From assembly GCF_014596725.1 (NCBI RefSeq), contig NZ_JACVEG010000001.1, forward strand, positions 992,001 to 1,056,000: a stretch of DNA of 64,000 nt, in the 5' to 3' direction. A model generated the notes under the pieces. That model saw nothing but the letters and a program-made list of their open reading frames with translations. It made no database searches and had not been told where the DNA came from. Shown in pieces: positions 34,411 through 43,590 of the stretch (position 1 is its first letter; each line of letters starts with the position of its first letter). This DNA comes from Vibrio sp. Y2-5 (GTDB taxonomy: Bacteria; Pseudomonadota; Gammaproteobacteria; Enterobacterales; Vibrionaceae). A program made the translations under genes and the position numbers.

Positions 34411-35865
34411 ATGAGCAATACTATAGATTCAAAGCAAGCTCCTTTATATCAGGCGTTTTCGGTTCTTGTTGTCGACGACGAAATAGGCATGCAGGCCATT
34501 TTGAAAAAAGCCTTAAGCAAATGGTTTTCTAAAGTGGATTGTGCGAACTCTATTGAAGAAGCGGAATCACTGCGTACGGCGAATCACTACGATTTAATCA
34601 TTCTGGATATCAATTTACCCGGTCGATCCGGTATTGAATGGGAAGAAGCCTTTAGCGACGAATATCATAAAGCTGAAGTGATCTTTATGACTGGTTATGC
34701 CGACTTGGAAACCGCGATTAGAGCGCTAAAACTCGGTGCGTCAGATTTCATTCTCAAACCCTTCAATTTAGAGCAGATGATGCAGGCTGTTAAGCGCTGT
34801 ATGGACAAATGCTTAAGTGCCCGCATGCAATATGCGTTAAAGCATGACTTCGAGCGCCACACTACAAGTCAAATTATTGGTCAGTCAGACAAAACGAAAC
34901 AACTCAAGCAGTTAATCTTACAGTTTGCCCCCTCAAGAGCCTCTGTATTGATTGAAGGTGAATCTGGAACAGGTAAAGAACTGGTAGCACGAGGTATTCA
35001 CGAGGCCAGTGGACGCAAAGGTCCATTTGTTCCCGTTAACTGTGGTGCCATTGCTCCAGAATTACTAGAAAGTGAACTGTTTGGCCACACGTCTGGAGCG
35101 TTTACTGGCGCGAAGAAAAGTCGTGAAGGTCTATTCAGAGTTGCTAATGGTGGCACTCTGTTTCTCGATGAGATCGGAGAGATGCCTTTAACCATGCAAT
35201 CTTCTCTGCTACGAGTTTTAGAACAACGAGCGATTCGTCCCGTAGGTTCTGAAAAAGAGATCAATGTCGATGTACGAATCGTTGCCGCAACTAACCGCAA
35301 TTTGCAAAAAGAAGTCGAACATGGCCGATTCCGCAGCGATCTTTATTACCGTCTCAACGTACTAAAAATTGATGTTACTCCTTTACGTGATCGTAAGAGC
35401 GACTTAAGAGAACTGGTGCCATTTTTTACTCAAAAACTGTGTAACGAACTTGCAGTGCCAGTACCTAAATGGGCGCACGAAGATATTAGCGCAATGAATG
35501 ATTACGATTGGCCGGGTAATATCCGAGAACTAAAGAACCTGATAGAGCGCTGCATATTACTGGGTAAACCTCTTGCGCATTATTGGCGAGAAATGAATGG
35601 AATTGCTCAACCAACCAATATTTCAGTGACGGTGTCACATGTTGCAGGTGTGCCTGAGTACATTGATAACAAAAAAAATGATCTGGCTGCGGGCTATCCT
35701 AATGCTTGGACACTCAAGGACGTCGAGCGTGCGCATATTGAGCAACTGGTTGATTTTCATGATGGTAATAAATCAGCTGCCGCAAGAGATTTGGGTGTAG
35801 CAAGGAAGACATTAGAGCGTAAGTACAAAGAGTGGGAAAGCGAAGGTACTGAAAATGTGGAATGA
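34411..35865 (+). CDS. Sigma-54-dependent response regulator of the tungstate/formate dehydrogenase cluster
   Basis: This 484-residue NtrC-type activator has three parts. The receiver domain spans residues 16-130, with acidic VDDE at 21-24 and phospho-acceptor Asp66 in LIILDINLPG. The sigma-54 AAA+ domain spans about 155-385, with Walker A GESGTGKE, the sigma-54-contact loop GAFTGA and Walker B GGTLFLDEIGEM. The Fis-type helix-turn-helix at the end has NKSAAARDLGVARKTLERK. Its gene overlaps the sensor kinase gene by 11 bases. Sigma-54 promoters and a shared palindrome in front of tupA and the fdh genes make these its likely targets. Confidence 0.9.
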   Translation: MSNTIDSKQAPLYQAFSVLVVDDEIGMQAILKKALSKWFSKVDCANSIEEAESLRTANHYDLIILDINLPGRSGIEWEEAFSDEYHKAEVIFMTGYADLETAIRALKLGASDFILKPFNLEQMMQAVKRCMDKCLSARMQYALKHDFERHTTSQIIGQSDKTKQLKQLILQFAPSRASVLIEGESGTGKELVARGIHEASGRKGPFVPVNCGAIAPELLESELFGHTSGAFTGAKKSREGLFRVANGGTLFLDEIGEMPLTMQSSLLRVLEQRAIRPVGSEKEINVDVRIVAATNRNLQKEVEHGRFRSDLYYRLNVLKIDVTPLRDRKSDLRELVPFFTQKLCNELAVPVPKWAHEDISAMNDYDWPGNIRELKNLIERCILLGKPLAHYWREMNGIAQPTNISVTVSHVAGVPEYIDNKKNDLAAGYPNAWTLKDVERAHIEQLVDFHDGNKSAAARDLGVARKTLERKYKEWESEGTENVE

Positions 35866-37885
35866 TTTTCCACTGTGGCGTAAATGGAAACATCGCTTCC
35901 AGACGATGGTTCGCTATCGTCTTTTGATCCTGACTTCAGTCCCCATAGCTTTCACTTTACTTGCGTTGATTGCGATTTCAATTTACTGGTCTCTTCATTA
36001 CACATGGCAAAGTACACTTGTTGATGTTGCTGAAAGATTGAGTGTTGCAAACAAATCAATTTCAATTCAACAACAGAATCAAGCAGACCGGATTCAGGCA
36101 CTTGCGGACTCTTATGAATTTCAGGTGCGTTTGAACCAACAATCAGTGAGTTCGGTTGAAACTTGGGTAAAAAGCCAGAAACAACGTTATCAACTCGATT
36201 TCCTGGCTTTTAAGCCCGTCAGGACGTTAGAGAACAAAGCCTACTATGACGAGTTGAGTCGTAAAAAGACCTTTTTTGATGTGCTGGATGGTCAAACGCT
36301 ACAAGAGTTAGAACCCCATTTGGCACAACGCGCAAAAGTGAAAGTGTTGAACGGTGATGATGTAGAAAGCAGAGGATTAGTCAGCCGTTCGGTAATAACG
36401 GTGTACGACAGTGCCAACAAAGCGATTGGCTTTCTTGATGGTGGTGAGCTACTGAACAACAGTAGTGGATTGATCGACGAGATTCGCGATATTGTTTACC
36501 CGTATACTGACGATAAGTCCAAGCCAATGGGTACCGTTACTTTATTTTTAGACGACCTACGCGTCAGCACCAACGTGCCTCTCGATAGTGAGGAAAGAGA
36601 AGGGCGTGCAATAGGCACCCGAGTATCTAACGAAGTAAAGCATTCTGTTCTTGGTAGTGGCGAAAATTGGATTGACCGAGCATATGTTTATGATGCTTGG
36701 TATATCACTGCTTATCAGCCGATCCGCAATCACAACAATCAAGTCATCGGCATGCTATATACCGGCTATTTAATGTGGCCGCTTGTCAAAACTTATCTTA
36801 CTAACATTTTTGAAATCGCGGTGACGACCTTAATACTGCTGGCGGTATCAAGTCTGTTTGTCTATCGCGGGTCTCGCGATCTTTTCCGCCCCATTGAGCG
36901 TATACATCGCGTAGTGAAGCTTGTTCAGTTGGGTAAAAACCAGCGTATTGGTCCACTTGGTTTAGATGAAAAGCATGAGTTAGCACAACTGGCAAAGCAG
37001 TTTGACAACATGCTTGATCTACTTCAGCAGCGAAATGATGAAATTCAGAATGCAGCTTACGAACTGGAAGAAAAAGTTCACTCTAGAACGACCAAGCTGA
37101 GAGAAAAAACCGAACAACTAGAACACCATATTGAACTGCTGCACACCACGCGCGACAAATTGATTGTGCATGAAAAACTGGCTGCTCTGGGTGAATTGAC
37201 CGCGGGGATCGCCCACGAAATCAATAACCCAACAGCAGTGATCTTAGGTAACACTGAGTTAATTCAATTTGAATTAGGTGAAGACGGCGCTCGTATTGAA
37301 GAAGAGATTCAGGCGATTTTGGAACAGGTGGATAGAATCCGAAATATTACTCGCAGTTTGCTTCAATATAGCCGACAAGGTGGCGTGCAAGATGAAATTA
37401 CCTGGCAGCACGTCAACCCAATCATTGAAGAAAGTATCACACTGGTCAAAACTGGCGCTAAAAAGCGAGATATAGAGTTTGTTGTTGATCTTAACGCTCG
37501 TAAATCCGTCGAAGTTAATCGCCATCTGCTGTTGCAGATTCTGGTTAACTTGCAGATGAATGCTATCCACGCTATGAACGGTAAAGGCAAACTGACGATA
37601 CAAAGCCAAGATTGGATTGAAGACGATCGCTGTGCTGGCGCTATCATAACGATTGAAGATCAAGGTTGCGGCATTAAGCCAGAAAATCTTAAACGTATTT
37701 TTGACCCGTTTTATACCACTAAGCGTGATGGTACCGGGTTAGGCTTATCTGTATCTCAAAGTATGCTCAGTCAAACCGGTGGTGAGATCAGAGTGCAGTC
37801 AGAAGTCGGTAAGGGCAGTGTGTTCAGTGTTTTCCTGCCTGTAAAAGTAGAAACAGACCAGATCATCGCTAAATCAGTCTCTTAA
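35855..37885 (+). CDS. Membrane sensor histidine kinase partner of the sigma-54 regulator
   Basis: This 676-residue kinase has a first membrane span at 22-46 and a periplasmic double-Cache-like sensor at about 50-315. A second span at 318-336 is followed by HAMP (about 337-395) and a coiled coil. HisKA has phospho-acceptor His454 in TAGIAHEINNPTA. The ATPase domain has the N-box LLQILVNLQMNAIHAM, then EDQGCGIKPENLKRIFDPFY and GTGLGLSVSQSM. It pairs with the upstream regulator by gene overlap. The signal is unknown; formate or another small carboxylate is a reasonable guess for a Cache domain in this context. A terminator follows. Confidence 0.88.
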   Translation: MWNDFPLWRKWKHRFQTMVRYRLLILTSVPIAFTLLALIAISIYWSLHYTWQSTLVDVAERLSVANKSISIQQQNQADRIQALADSYEFQVRLNQQSVSSVETWVKSQKQRYQLDFLAFKPVRTLENKAYYDELSRKKTFFDVLDGQTLQELEPHLAQRAKVKVLNGDDVESRGLVSRSVITVYDSANKAIGFLDGGELLNNSSGLIDEIRDIVYPYTDDKSKPMGTVTLFLDDLRVSTNVPLDSEEREGRAIGTRVSNEVKHSVLGSGENWIDRAYVYDAWYITAYQPIRNHNNQVIGMLYTGYLMWPLVKTYLTNIFEIAVTTLILLAVSSLFVYRGSRDLFRPIERIHRVVKLVQLGKNQRIGPLGLDEKHELAQLAKQFDNMLDLLQQRNDEIQNAAYELEEKVHSRTTKLREKTEQLEHHIELLHTTRDKLIVHEKLAALGELTAGIAHEINNPTAVILGNTELIQFELGEDGARIEEEIQAILEQVDRIRNITRSLLQYSRQGGVQDEITWQHVNPIIEESITLVKTGAKKRDIEFVVDLNARKSVEVNRHLLLQILVNLQMNAIHAMNGKGKLTIQSQDWIEDDRCAGAIITIEDQGCGIKPENLKRIFDPFYTTKRDGTGLGLSVSQSMLSQTGGEIRVQSEVGKGSVFSVFLPVKVETDQIIAKSVS

Positions 37886-37897
37886 TGTCGATAAAGC

Positions 37898-37926
37898 AAA
37901 ATGCCTCGATACGGAGGCATTTTGTT
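37898..37926. terminator. Bidirectional terminator between the sensor kinase and mscS-like genes
   Basis: A 10-bp stem, AAAATGCCTC / GAGGCATTTT, with a 6-base loop, placed between the convergent genes. Confidence 0.85.
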
Positions 37927-37964
37927 ATCAGTCTAAAACTAGCGTTTCAAATAGTAGCGAAGAT

Positions 37965-38864
37965 CTATTGTGCGTGAATCGCAATTTTCGGTGGTTTAAT
38001 CCCGTGTTGTTTGAATTCATCCATGACCCGCAAAGTAATATCTGTCTCAAACAACTTCTCATACGCTGTATCGACCACATAAGCTTTACAGGTTAACTGA
38101 ACCGCCAAATAATTATCGGTAATGGTTTGTTTCACCAATACAGTTACCGGTTTAGGTAAATGAATATATCGGCTGGAAGAGGCGGCCTCTTGGATAAGAT
38201 TGCGCGCTAAAACGATGTCTTCGTCCATACCAACATAAAAAGGAATCACCACCTGCATATCAAGGGCACCATAATTACCACTGACGGCTACTTCGTTTAA
38301 GAACTTGTTGTTTGGGATGGTAATGATGTCGTCTGACAGAGTACGCATACGGACAGAACGCAAGCCAATGGTGATGATATCGCCATAATGCCCTTCAAAT
38401 GTGACACGGTCACCAACCTGAAACGGGCGGTCTATCATAACCGTCATCCCTGCGATAAACGATGCTGCCAAGTCTTTTAGAGCAAAGCCGACGGACACCG
38501 CTAACGTACCACCAATCAAAGCCAGAATATGGTCATTGATCCTGAAACTAAGGACAAACACCACCACACCAGCGCCCATGTAAATAAAGAACTGGAGAAA
38601 CGATTGGAGCTTTTGCAGCAACATTCGATATTGCGCAAACTGACTGCCAATTGTCTCAACTAATGAGCTCATGAACTTCAGCAACAGCCAAGTGGCAGCA
38701 ATGATTAGGATAGAGAATAGTACGCCGCTCCATCGGACTAAGCTGGCGATCTGTTGAAAGCTCTCGGCACTGACGGACTCTTCCGTCGCATAACTTGGTA
38801 ATGCAAGACAGAGTAAAGCCAAAGCAATAAAACGTGAATACATGTGAGTAGTACTTTTCTTCAT
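37965..38864 (-). CDS. MscS-family mechanosensitive channel protein
   Basis: This 299-residue protein has a signal-like N-terminus (to about residue 26, ending PSYA) and spans near 44-68 and 88-115. The pore helix and beta-domain signature of MscS is GGTLAVSVGFALKDLAASFIAG, followed by the DRPFQVGDRVTFEGHYGDIITIGLRS region. It forms a tension-gated or small-ligand-gated channel in the inner membrane. It starts only 3 bases after the stop of the membrane P-loop protein gene, so the two are one operon and may form one complex. It converges with the sensor kinase gene. Confidence 0.88.
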   Translation of the reverse strand: MKKSTTHMYSRFIALALLCLALPSYATEESVSAESFQQIASLVRWSGVLFSILIIAATWLLLKFMSSLVETIGSQFAQYRMLLQKLQSFLQFFIYMGAGVVVFVLSFRINDHILALIGGTLAVSVGFALKDLAASFIAGMTVMIDRPFQVGDRVTFEGHYGDIITIGLRSVRMRTLSDDIITIPNNKFLNEVAVSGNYGALDMQVVIPFYVGMDEDIVLARNLIQEAASSSRYIHLPKPVTVLVKQTITDNYLAVQLTCKAYVVDTAYEKLFETDITLRVMDEFKQHGIKPPKIAIHAQ

Positions 38865-38867
38865 TGT

Positions 38868-41228
38868 TTATTTCACCAGTAGATGTTGGCGATCGAGAAC
38901 GTTGGTAATCGTGCGATACCAGTGATCAGACACACGAGCTTTATCTTCCGCCCATTCCAGATATCCACGACTTTGGAAATAACGCACGATACCGATGACT
39001 TCAGCAATACTTAGCTGAGTGCACTTGGACAACTCTTCACTCGAAGCCACCTCAAGCTGCACAATAGACCGTAGAACTGCCAACATAGGTTTGGGCATCT
39101 GCTCCAGATCTTGCGAGTCGGGAACATGGAACAAATTGACATTAACTACTCCCGTTTCTTTATTGCGGTTCAAAGAACGGCGGAAGAAACGCAACGCAAC
39201 GGTAGGGTTCCCGTCGGAGTAGTGCCAAAGAATACGGTAGAAGCCTTGTTTTGCGCGTTCGTCATCGCTGGAATCATCTTGATCCCACTGACGAGGTACA
39301 ACAAGCCCTTCAAAACTTACAGGTGATTCAATCTCTTTATTAATCCGACTATCGAGTAGCTTAACCATCTGCTTTTCATTCCAGCGAGGAAGAACCGTAA
39401 CCCAGTCAAACAACAAACGTTCGCCACGTGCTCTATCAACAAAGCGCCAGTTCGACTTCTCAATGGCCATAATCACGCGGTGATTTTTCTTAGAGCGACG
39501 AAGTAGGTTGGTGAGCTTCATTAAACTGTTTAATCCACCGACCATAGGTTTCACCAGACGTTGAGCGTTATCTATTGCAATTAGATAGGTTTGCTCGCTC
39601 TTACGTAAATAGGAGAGGATTTGAATCTCTGACGAATCGGCATCTAAACCTAAACTTAACGCCAGCAGTTCCAGTAGTTCTGTGTAGCCAGAATAAGGGC
39701 AGTTCAGATACAAAGGTTCGGCGTTTTTGACCTTATGCAGCAAGGTATAAAGCAAAGTCGTGGTACCGATACCCCGTTCACCAGTAACGACGCAGATTGC
39801 CGGACTGTCAGTCAGTAAGTAGCGGGATAACTGCTTTATTTCGTCAGCGGCATAATCAATCAGTTCGCTATCCATAGACCCCGGTAGAATGTACTCAAAG
39901 GCTTCATCACCTTTGATACGCACGTGGTTATGGTCAGAAGTAATACTTTCATTCTGCTTGGCCACTTCAATTCTAAACAGATAAGCAAGAGCCTGACTAA
40001 AGAAGGTGTAGTTTGAAAGCGCTGCAATAAGCCGGTATTGCAACGTATGCATTAACAGCCACGCTAGAGTAATGGTGGTAGCGAACACTCTGACAGCGAA
40101 CGAATCTTTCTTACTGATGGTCCAGTTAACCCAAAGCGGTCTGTCTGAGGCTTTTTCTGCATACGCAAAAATACGTTCGCGCCACAGATTTAGCACCGAC
40201 ACGATCATGACAAAGAACCATGCATACATGGTATTGAGAATCCAGTAGTAGATGGTTCCTTTACCCAATGTGCGCATCGAAAGTTGAAGAATCACACCCG
40301 TAATGATCACCGTCCAAACAATACGGCGAATAGTGCTGAGTCTTAACGCCATTAGCGCTTTATTCGAGGTATGGCTGGTTCTGTAGGTAAATTCCAGAAT
40401 CAAGCTGACTGCGATAGAACCGCCCCAAATCCACCAAATGAAAATTTCGAGATAGACGAGGTGCTGTAAACTCTTAATTTCAGCAAGGACTTGCAGTGAG
40501 AAAGTAATCGCAACTAACCAAGCGATAGCTTTATTAGCTTTGCTGGCATACCAGACAATGCGTGCCCAAAGCGAAGGTTCTGATTTATCTTTTAAATAGG
40601 TATTGCGAAACAGCTCAATGAGTCGTCTGCTGTGTGTTAGCCACCATACCAATAAAAAGTAGATAAACAGCACCTTACACACTGACCAGATAAAAGGTAC
40701 AGGTGAAATTAACAAGTCATCGAAGAGTGATTGGAAACTACGAATCTGAAAATAAAACAGGTATTCGGCACTCAGTTGAGCAACTTTCCATTCCTGTTTG
40801 AATTGGAGTACTCCTGTCGGGCCAAATCCAGTCACTTCAGCACGAATTTGTTCATCAGCTAAACGAAGTAACTGCTGTTTTGAATGAGTTAAACTCACCT
40901 GAGTAAGATAGGATTGTTCTAAGTTAAACCAATTGAAGTCATCATTTTGATTACGATAGGCGACCAAAGCCTGTGAGAAATCAGTAATGTTATTCGATTG
41001 AAGAGATAACGTTGAGCGTAACAGGTTGGCGACTTGAACATATTCATTTTGGGTCATGAATAGAGAGTCTGGAAGTTCCTTTATCTGCTGCTCAATTTCT
41101 AAAGCACTGTTGTTTGCTGTAGGCGTGGTATTGATATCATTAATATCCCATTCGGCATGGGCTATTTGTCCATTCACTAACCAAAATATCAAAAAAAGAC
41201 GTAACAGAATTTGCATATGCGTTGTCAT
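38868..41228 (-). CDS. Large membrane P-loop protein with degenerate Walker A, paired with MscS
   Basis: This 786-residue protein starts with a signal peptide (to about residue 25) and a periplasmic region to about 175. Around six to seven membrane spans follow (near 180-197, 233-250, 258-280, 302-320, 330-347, 383-400). A cytoplasmic ATPase-like domain of the AAA/STAND type lies at about 440-690. A winged-helix-like C-terminus contains LSIAEVIGIVRYFQSRGYLEW. The Walker A reads GERGIGTTT (483-491), with Thr where the essential Lys should be; the Walker B YLIAIDNAQ is intact. It precedes the MscS gene by 3 bases. I know no name for it. It may be a nucleotide-sensing or purely structural regulator of the channel. 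Confidence 0.7.
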   Translation of the reverse strand: MTTHMQILLRLFLIFWLVNGQIAHAEWDINDINTTPTANNSALEIEQQIKELPDSLFMTQNEYVQVANLLRSTLSLQSNNITDFSQALVAYRNQNDDFNWFNLEQSYLTQVSLTHSKQQLLRLADEQIRAEVTGFGPTGVLQFKQEWKVAQLSAEYLFYFQIRSFQSLFDDLLISPVPFIWSVCKVLFIYFLLVWWLTHSRRLIELFRNTYLKDKSEPSLWARIVWYASKANKAIAWLVAITFSLQVLAEIKSLQHLVYLEIFIWWIWGGSIAVSLILEFTYRTSHTSNKALMALRLSTIRRIVWTVIITGVILQLSMRTLGKGTIYYWILNTMYAWFFVMIVSVLNLWRERIFAYAEKASDRPLWVNWTISKKDSFAVRVFATTITLAWLLMHTLQYRLIAALSNYTFFSQALAYLFRIEVAKQNESITSDHNHVRIKGDEAFEYILPGSMDSELIDYAADEIKQLSRYLLTDSPAICVVTGERGIGTTTLLYTLLHKVKNAEPLYLNCPYSGYTELLELLALSLGLDADSSEIQILSYLRKSEQTYLIAIDNAQRLVKPMVGGLNSLMKLTNLLRRSKKNHRVIMAIEKSNWRFVDRARGERLLFDWVTVLPRWNEKQMVKLLDSRINKEIESPVSFEGLVVPRQWDQDDSSDDERAKQGFYRILWHYSDGNPTVALRFFRRSLNRNKETGVVNVNLFHVPDSQDLEQMPKPMLAVLRSIVQLEVASSEELSKCTQLSIAEVIGIVRYFQSRGYLEWAEDKARVSDHWYRTITNVLDRQHLLVK

Positions 41229-41382
41229 TAAAGTAAGCCATTGATTTCATAAAACAGTGTAGATCGTATATCCGGTTTTAGATACAGATATCCAGACTTA
41301 AAAATGCAATCAAAATAACGCGGTATCAAATCTGATACGCCATTGTATAAAGCTTTATTTTTCTATGGAATTGCAGCCATTA
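41229..41382. promoter_or_regulatory. Upstream region of the P-loop/MscS operon with an inverted repeat
   Basis: This 154-base gap follows fdhD on the minus strand and holds the promoter of the next operon. A perfect inverted repeat, GTATCA-AATC-TGATAC (41323-41338), lies about 95 bases before the P-loop gene start and is a possible operator. I see no sigma-54 promoter and no strong terminator for fdhD. Confidence 0.4.
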
Positions 41383-42219
41383 TTAGCATTCATCAGACAA
41401 ATGGCCTTTAACATCGAACTGAATTTTCTCAATGCCACTGTAGACCTGAAAACGGCGGCCCTTCGCTCGGGCAATGGTGGTGATACCAAACTGATGAGCA
41501 AGTTCTAATCCCATTTGTGTCACGCCAGAACGAGATAACAAGACAGGTATTCCCATTTGAGCAACTTTGATGACCATCTCTGAAGTTAATCTGCCTGTGG
41601 TATAAAAGATCTTATTATCGCCAGTTTCACCTTTGATCCACATTTCACCTGCCAGAGTATCGACGGCGTTATGGCGACCAACATCTTCGACAAAAGAAAG
41701 GACTGAGTTGCCTTGGCAAACGGCGCAACCATGAACGGCTCCGGCAGCTTTGTAGGTGTCGTTATGATGGGTTAACGCTTCGAGCGCGTCATATATTTCA
41801 GACTGTTTAATTGCCGTTTGAGGAACCTTGTAGCCTTCAAGCTGCTTCATCACATTGCCGTACATAGTTCCCTGACCACAACCAGAGGTAACGGTTTTTT
41901 TCTTTAGTGCAGGTTCTAAGTGTTCAAGAGACTCTTTAGTAACAATAGCTGCTGTATTGGTTTCCCAATCAATGATGACAGATTCCAACGCTTCAGGATC
42001 GCTAAGAAAACTTTGGTTCTTCAGATAACCCAACACAAGAGATTCAGGGCGAGAACCCAGAGTCATCAGCGTCACAATCTCTTTCCAGTTAAGCATTACC
42101 GTTAACGGACGTTCACATGCGATAGATTTGGTCAGACGCTCGCCATATTCGTCAAAGACTTCAACTTCGATAGTTTGAAATGGGTTTTCACTGGTTTTTA
42201 TGATTTTAGGTTGTGCCAC
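41383..42219 (-). CDS. fdhD: Formate dehydrogenase accessory sulfurtransferase FdhD
   Basis: This 278-residue protein delivers sulfur to the bis-MGD cofactor of formate dehydrogenase. Visible landmarks are RPLTVMLNWKEIVTLMTLGSRPESLVLGYL, the functional Cys loop TSGCGQGT, HGCAVCQGNSVLSFVEDVGRHNAVDTLAG and the late SRSGVTQMGLELA. The GTG at 42219 is chosen for AGGA 8 bases upstream and because MAQPK matches the family start. The open frame to 42360 would read through a sigma-54 promoter. It is divergent from the DUF3305 gene. Confidence 0.9.
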   Translation of the reverse strand: MAQPKIIKTSENPFQTIEVEVFDEYGERLTKSIACERPLTVMLNWKEIVTLMTLGSRPESLVLGYLKNQSFLSDPEALESVIIDWETNTAAIVTKESLEHLEPALKKKTVTSGCGQGTMYGNVMKQLEGYKVPQTAIKQSEIYDALEALTHHNDTYKAAGAVHGCAVCQGNSVLSFVEDVGRHNAVDTLAGEMWIKGETGDNKIFYTTGRLTSEMVIKVAQMGIPVLLSRSGVTQMGLELAHQFGITTIARAKGRRFQVYSGIEKIQFDVKGHLSDEC

Positions 42220-42257
42220 GTGAGTTTCCTGATGGAGTAATAGGAGTACAACGAAAC

Positions 42258-42273
42258 AGCAAGTTTCATTCCA
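42258..42273 (-). promoter_or_regulatory. Sigma-54-like promoter of fdhD
   Basis: On the minus strand, TGGAATG-AAAC-TTGCT has the GG/GC pair and spacing of a -24/-12 promoter. The predicted start is near 42247, about 28 bases before the fdhD GTG. Confidence 0.6.
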
Positions 42274-42383
42274 TTGCTTTTGTTTGGTGATTACGTCGAT
42301 TAGGACATTTTCATCATTTAACCGCAAATTAATGCGACATTTAACCCATGACTTTCGCAAATTTCCAACTAGGCTTGAGTCAA

Positions 42384-42399
42384 TGGCTCATTATTTGCT
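42384..42399 (+). promoter_or_regulatory. Sigma-54-like promoter of the DUF3305 gene
   Basis: TGGCTCA-TTAT-TTGCT matches TGGCACG-N4-TTGCW with exact spacing and all invariant bases. The predicted start is near 42411, about 37 bases before the DUF3305 ATG. Half-sites resembling the cluster's palindrome (AGGACA at 42302, GCGACA at 42334) lie about 75-110 bases upstream. Confidence 0.65.
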
Positions 42400-42447
42400 T
42401 TGTGTCACCTTAAACATAAACCAGAACAATCATTGATTAGGTTTCCT

Positions 42448-42930
42448 ATGTCAGAAAAACAAATACAAGCTCAACCTCTTGTAGCAAATCAACCTTTGGC
42501 AAAAACCGAAAACAGTTGGCCGATAAATTGTCGCCTTAAAGAACATGAAATCACGGCAGGAATGTGGATCACTACACAATGGCAGTTGCTTGGCTTTGAC
42601 TTGGTTGTAGACGAGAACTCACAGCATGTTGCAACGTTAGAGCTATACCGAGATGAACGAACAGATTATCGCTTTAACCTCAGCTCCCAAAGCCCAAAAC
42701 TGTTTTTAATTTTGGAACAGCCAGAAGACGGAGAAACACCGAAAATTATCCGCTTGATCGCCTCACAAAGTGTCGCTGGTCAGTATATGGATGGTGAATA
42801 TTTAGTCCTGTCGAATGACATGCCGCTACCTGTGCAAGCGTGGATGGAAGCTTTCATCGGCCGACACGGCGAACTGTTAGAAGTTCGTGGTAAGAAGCGT
42901 AAAGGCGCGGGGAGGTCTAGTGGTCAATGA
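42448..42930 (+). CDS. DUF3305 family protein, formate dehydrogenase-associated
   Basis: This 160-residue soluble protein has a disordered N-terminus and basic C-terminus (GKKRKGAGRSSG). The middle (ITAGMWITTQWQLLGFDLVV and VLSNDMPLPVQAWMEAFIGRHGELLEVRGKKRKG regions) matches DUF3305, a family found next to formate dehydrogenase genes. Start at 42448 has AGG 8 bases upstream; the TTG at 42400 lies inside the promoter. It overlaps the DUF3306 gene by 11 bases. The role is probably in enzyme maturation but is not established. Confidence 0.72.
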   Translation: MSEKQIQAQPLVANQPLAKTENSWPINCRLKEHEITAGMWITTQWQLLGFDLVVDENSQHVATLELYRDERTDYRFNLSSQSPKLFLILEQPEDGETPKIIRLIASQSVAGQYMDGEYLVLSNDMPLPVQAWMEAFIGRHGELLEVRGKKRKGAGRSSGQ

Positions 42931-43465
42931 TTCATTCTTAACGCGCTGGTCAAAACGCAAGCTTGAGGGAGATAAAGACACTCAGGTAGAAGATGCGAAG
43001 GCAGGATTGGAGGCTGATTCAGCTAACTCTGATGCTGCCATTGACCTAACAAGCGAACACAGAACAGACGAAAACCTATCTTCAGACGTTGAAACGTTAC
43101 AAGAAACTGGCAAGGCTCAATCGCTTGCCTCTCTGCTGACTTCAGAAGCAGATAAAGAGATCAAAAAGACCGCATTACGTAAGCTATTCTTCGGTGGTGA
43201 GTTTAGTGAAGTATGTCAAATGAATGATTACGCTCAGGACTTCAGTACCATCAAACCTCTGTCATCTGATGTTGCTAATACATTGAGAGGATGGTTGAAA
43301 GAGTCGACCGAAAACTCTGAGCAACAGGAAGAGCTTGAGTCTGAACAACCAGAACTGCTTGCGCAGCATAGTAAGGTGGAAGAAGCTGAGCAAATTGAAG
43401 AAACAGCAGTAGAGGTTGACTCTGAACTCTCTGATTTAGAAGGTGAGACAAAAAATACCATATAA
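42920..43465 (+). CDS. DUF3306 family protein, formate dehydrogenase-associated
   Basis: This 181-residue, highly acidic protein begins VNDSFLTRWSKRKLE, the characteristic DUF3306 start, and has a central conserved block ALRKLFFGGEFSEVCQMNDYAQDF. The rest is low-complexity Glu/Ser-rich and likely disordered. The GTG at 42920 is set by GGAGGT 5 bases upstream. It is co-translated with the DUF3305 gene. No terminator is visible before the sigma-54 promoter of the next gene. Function unknown, presumed accessory to formate dehydrogenase. Confidence 0.7.
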   Translation: MVNDSFLTRWSKRKLEGDKDTQVEDAKAGLEADSANSDAAIDLTSEHRTDENLSSDVETLQETGKAQSLASLLTSEADKEIKKTALRKLFFGGEFSEVCQMNDYAQDFSTIKPLSSDVANTLRGWLKESTENSEQQEELESEQPELLAQHSKVEEAEQIEETAVEVDSELSDLEGETKNTI

Positions 43466-43503
43466 AACATAGGTACATTTTGACTAAACGGTAAGTTAGC
43501 TGT

Positions 43504-43520
43504 TGGGACAAATTGTCTCA
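43504..43520. promoter_or_regulatory. Predicted enhancer site (UAS) GGGACA-N3-TGTCTC, fdh side
   Basis: TGGGACAAATTGTCTCA is a 6-3-6 palindrome and 15/17 identical to the site at 34327. It is centred about 106 bases upstream of the predicted start of the sigma-54 promoter at 43591. Confidence 0.65.
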
Positions 43521-43590
43521 CAAGGCAACAATACCCTTAGTTAGCTTATTGTTATCCTTGTATCTTGTTGTAAATATTGAAAAGTTTTCC

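Noticed and set aside
37274..37663. 129-codon open frame antisense to the sensor kinase
   Set aside because: It overlaps the HisKA/ATPase coding region, has no ribosome site and no family resemblance.
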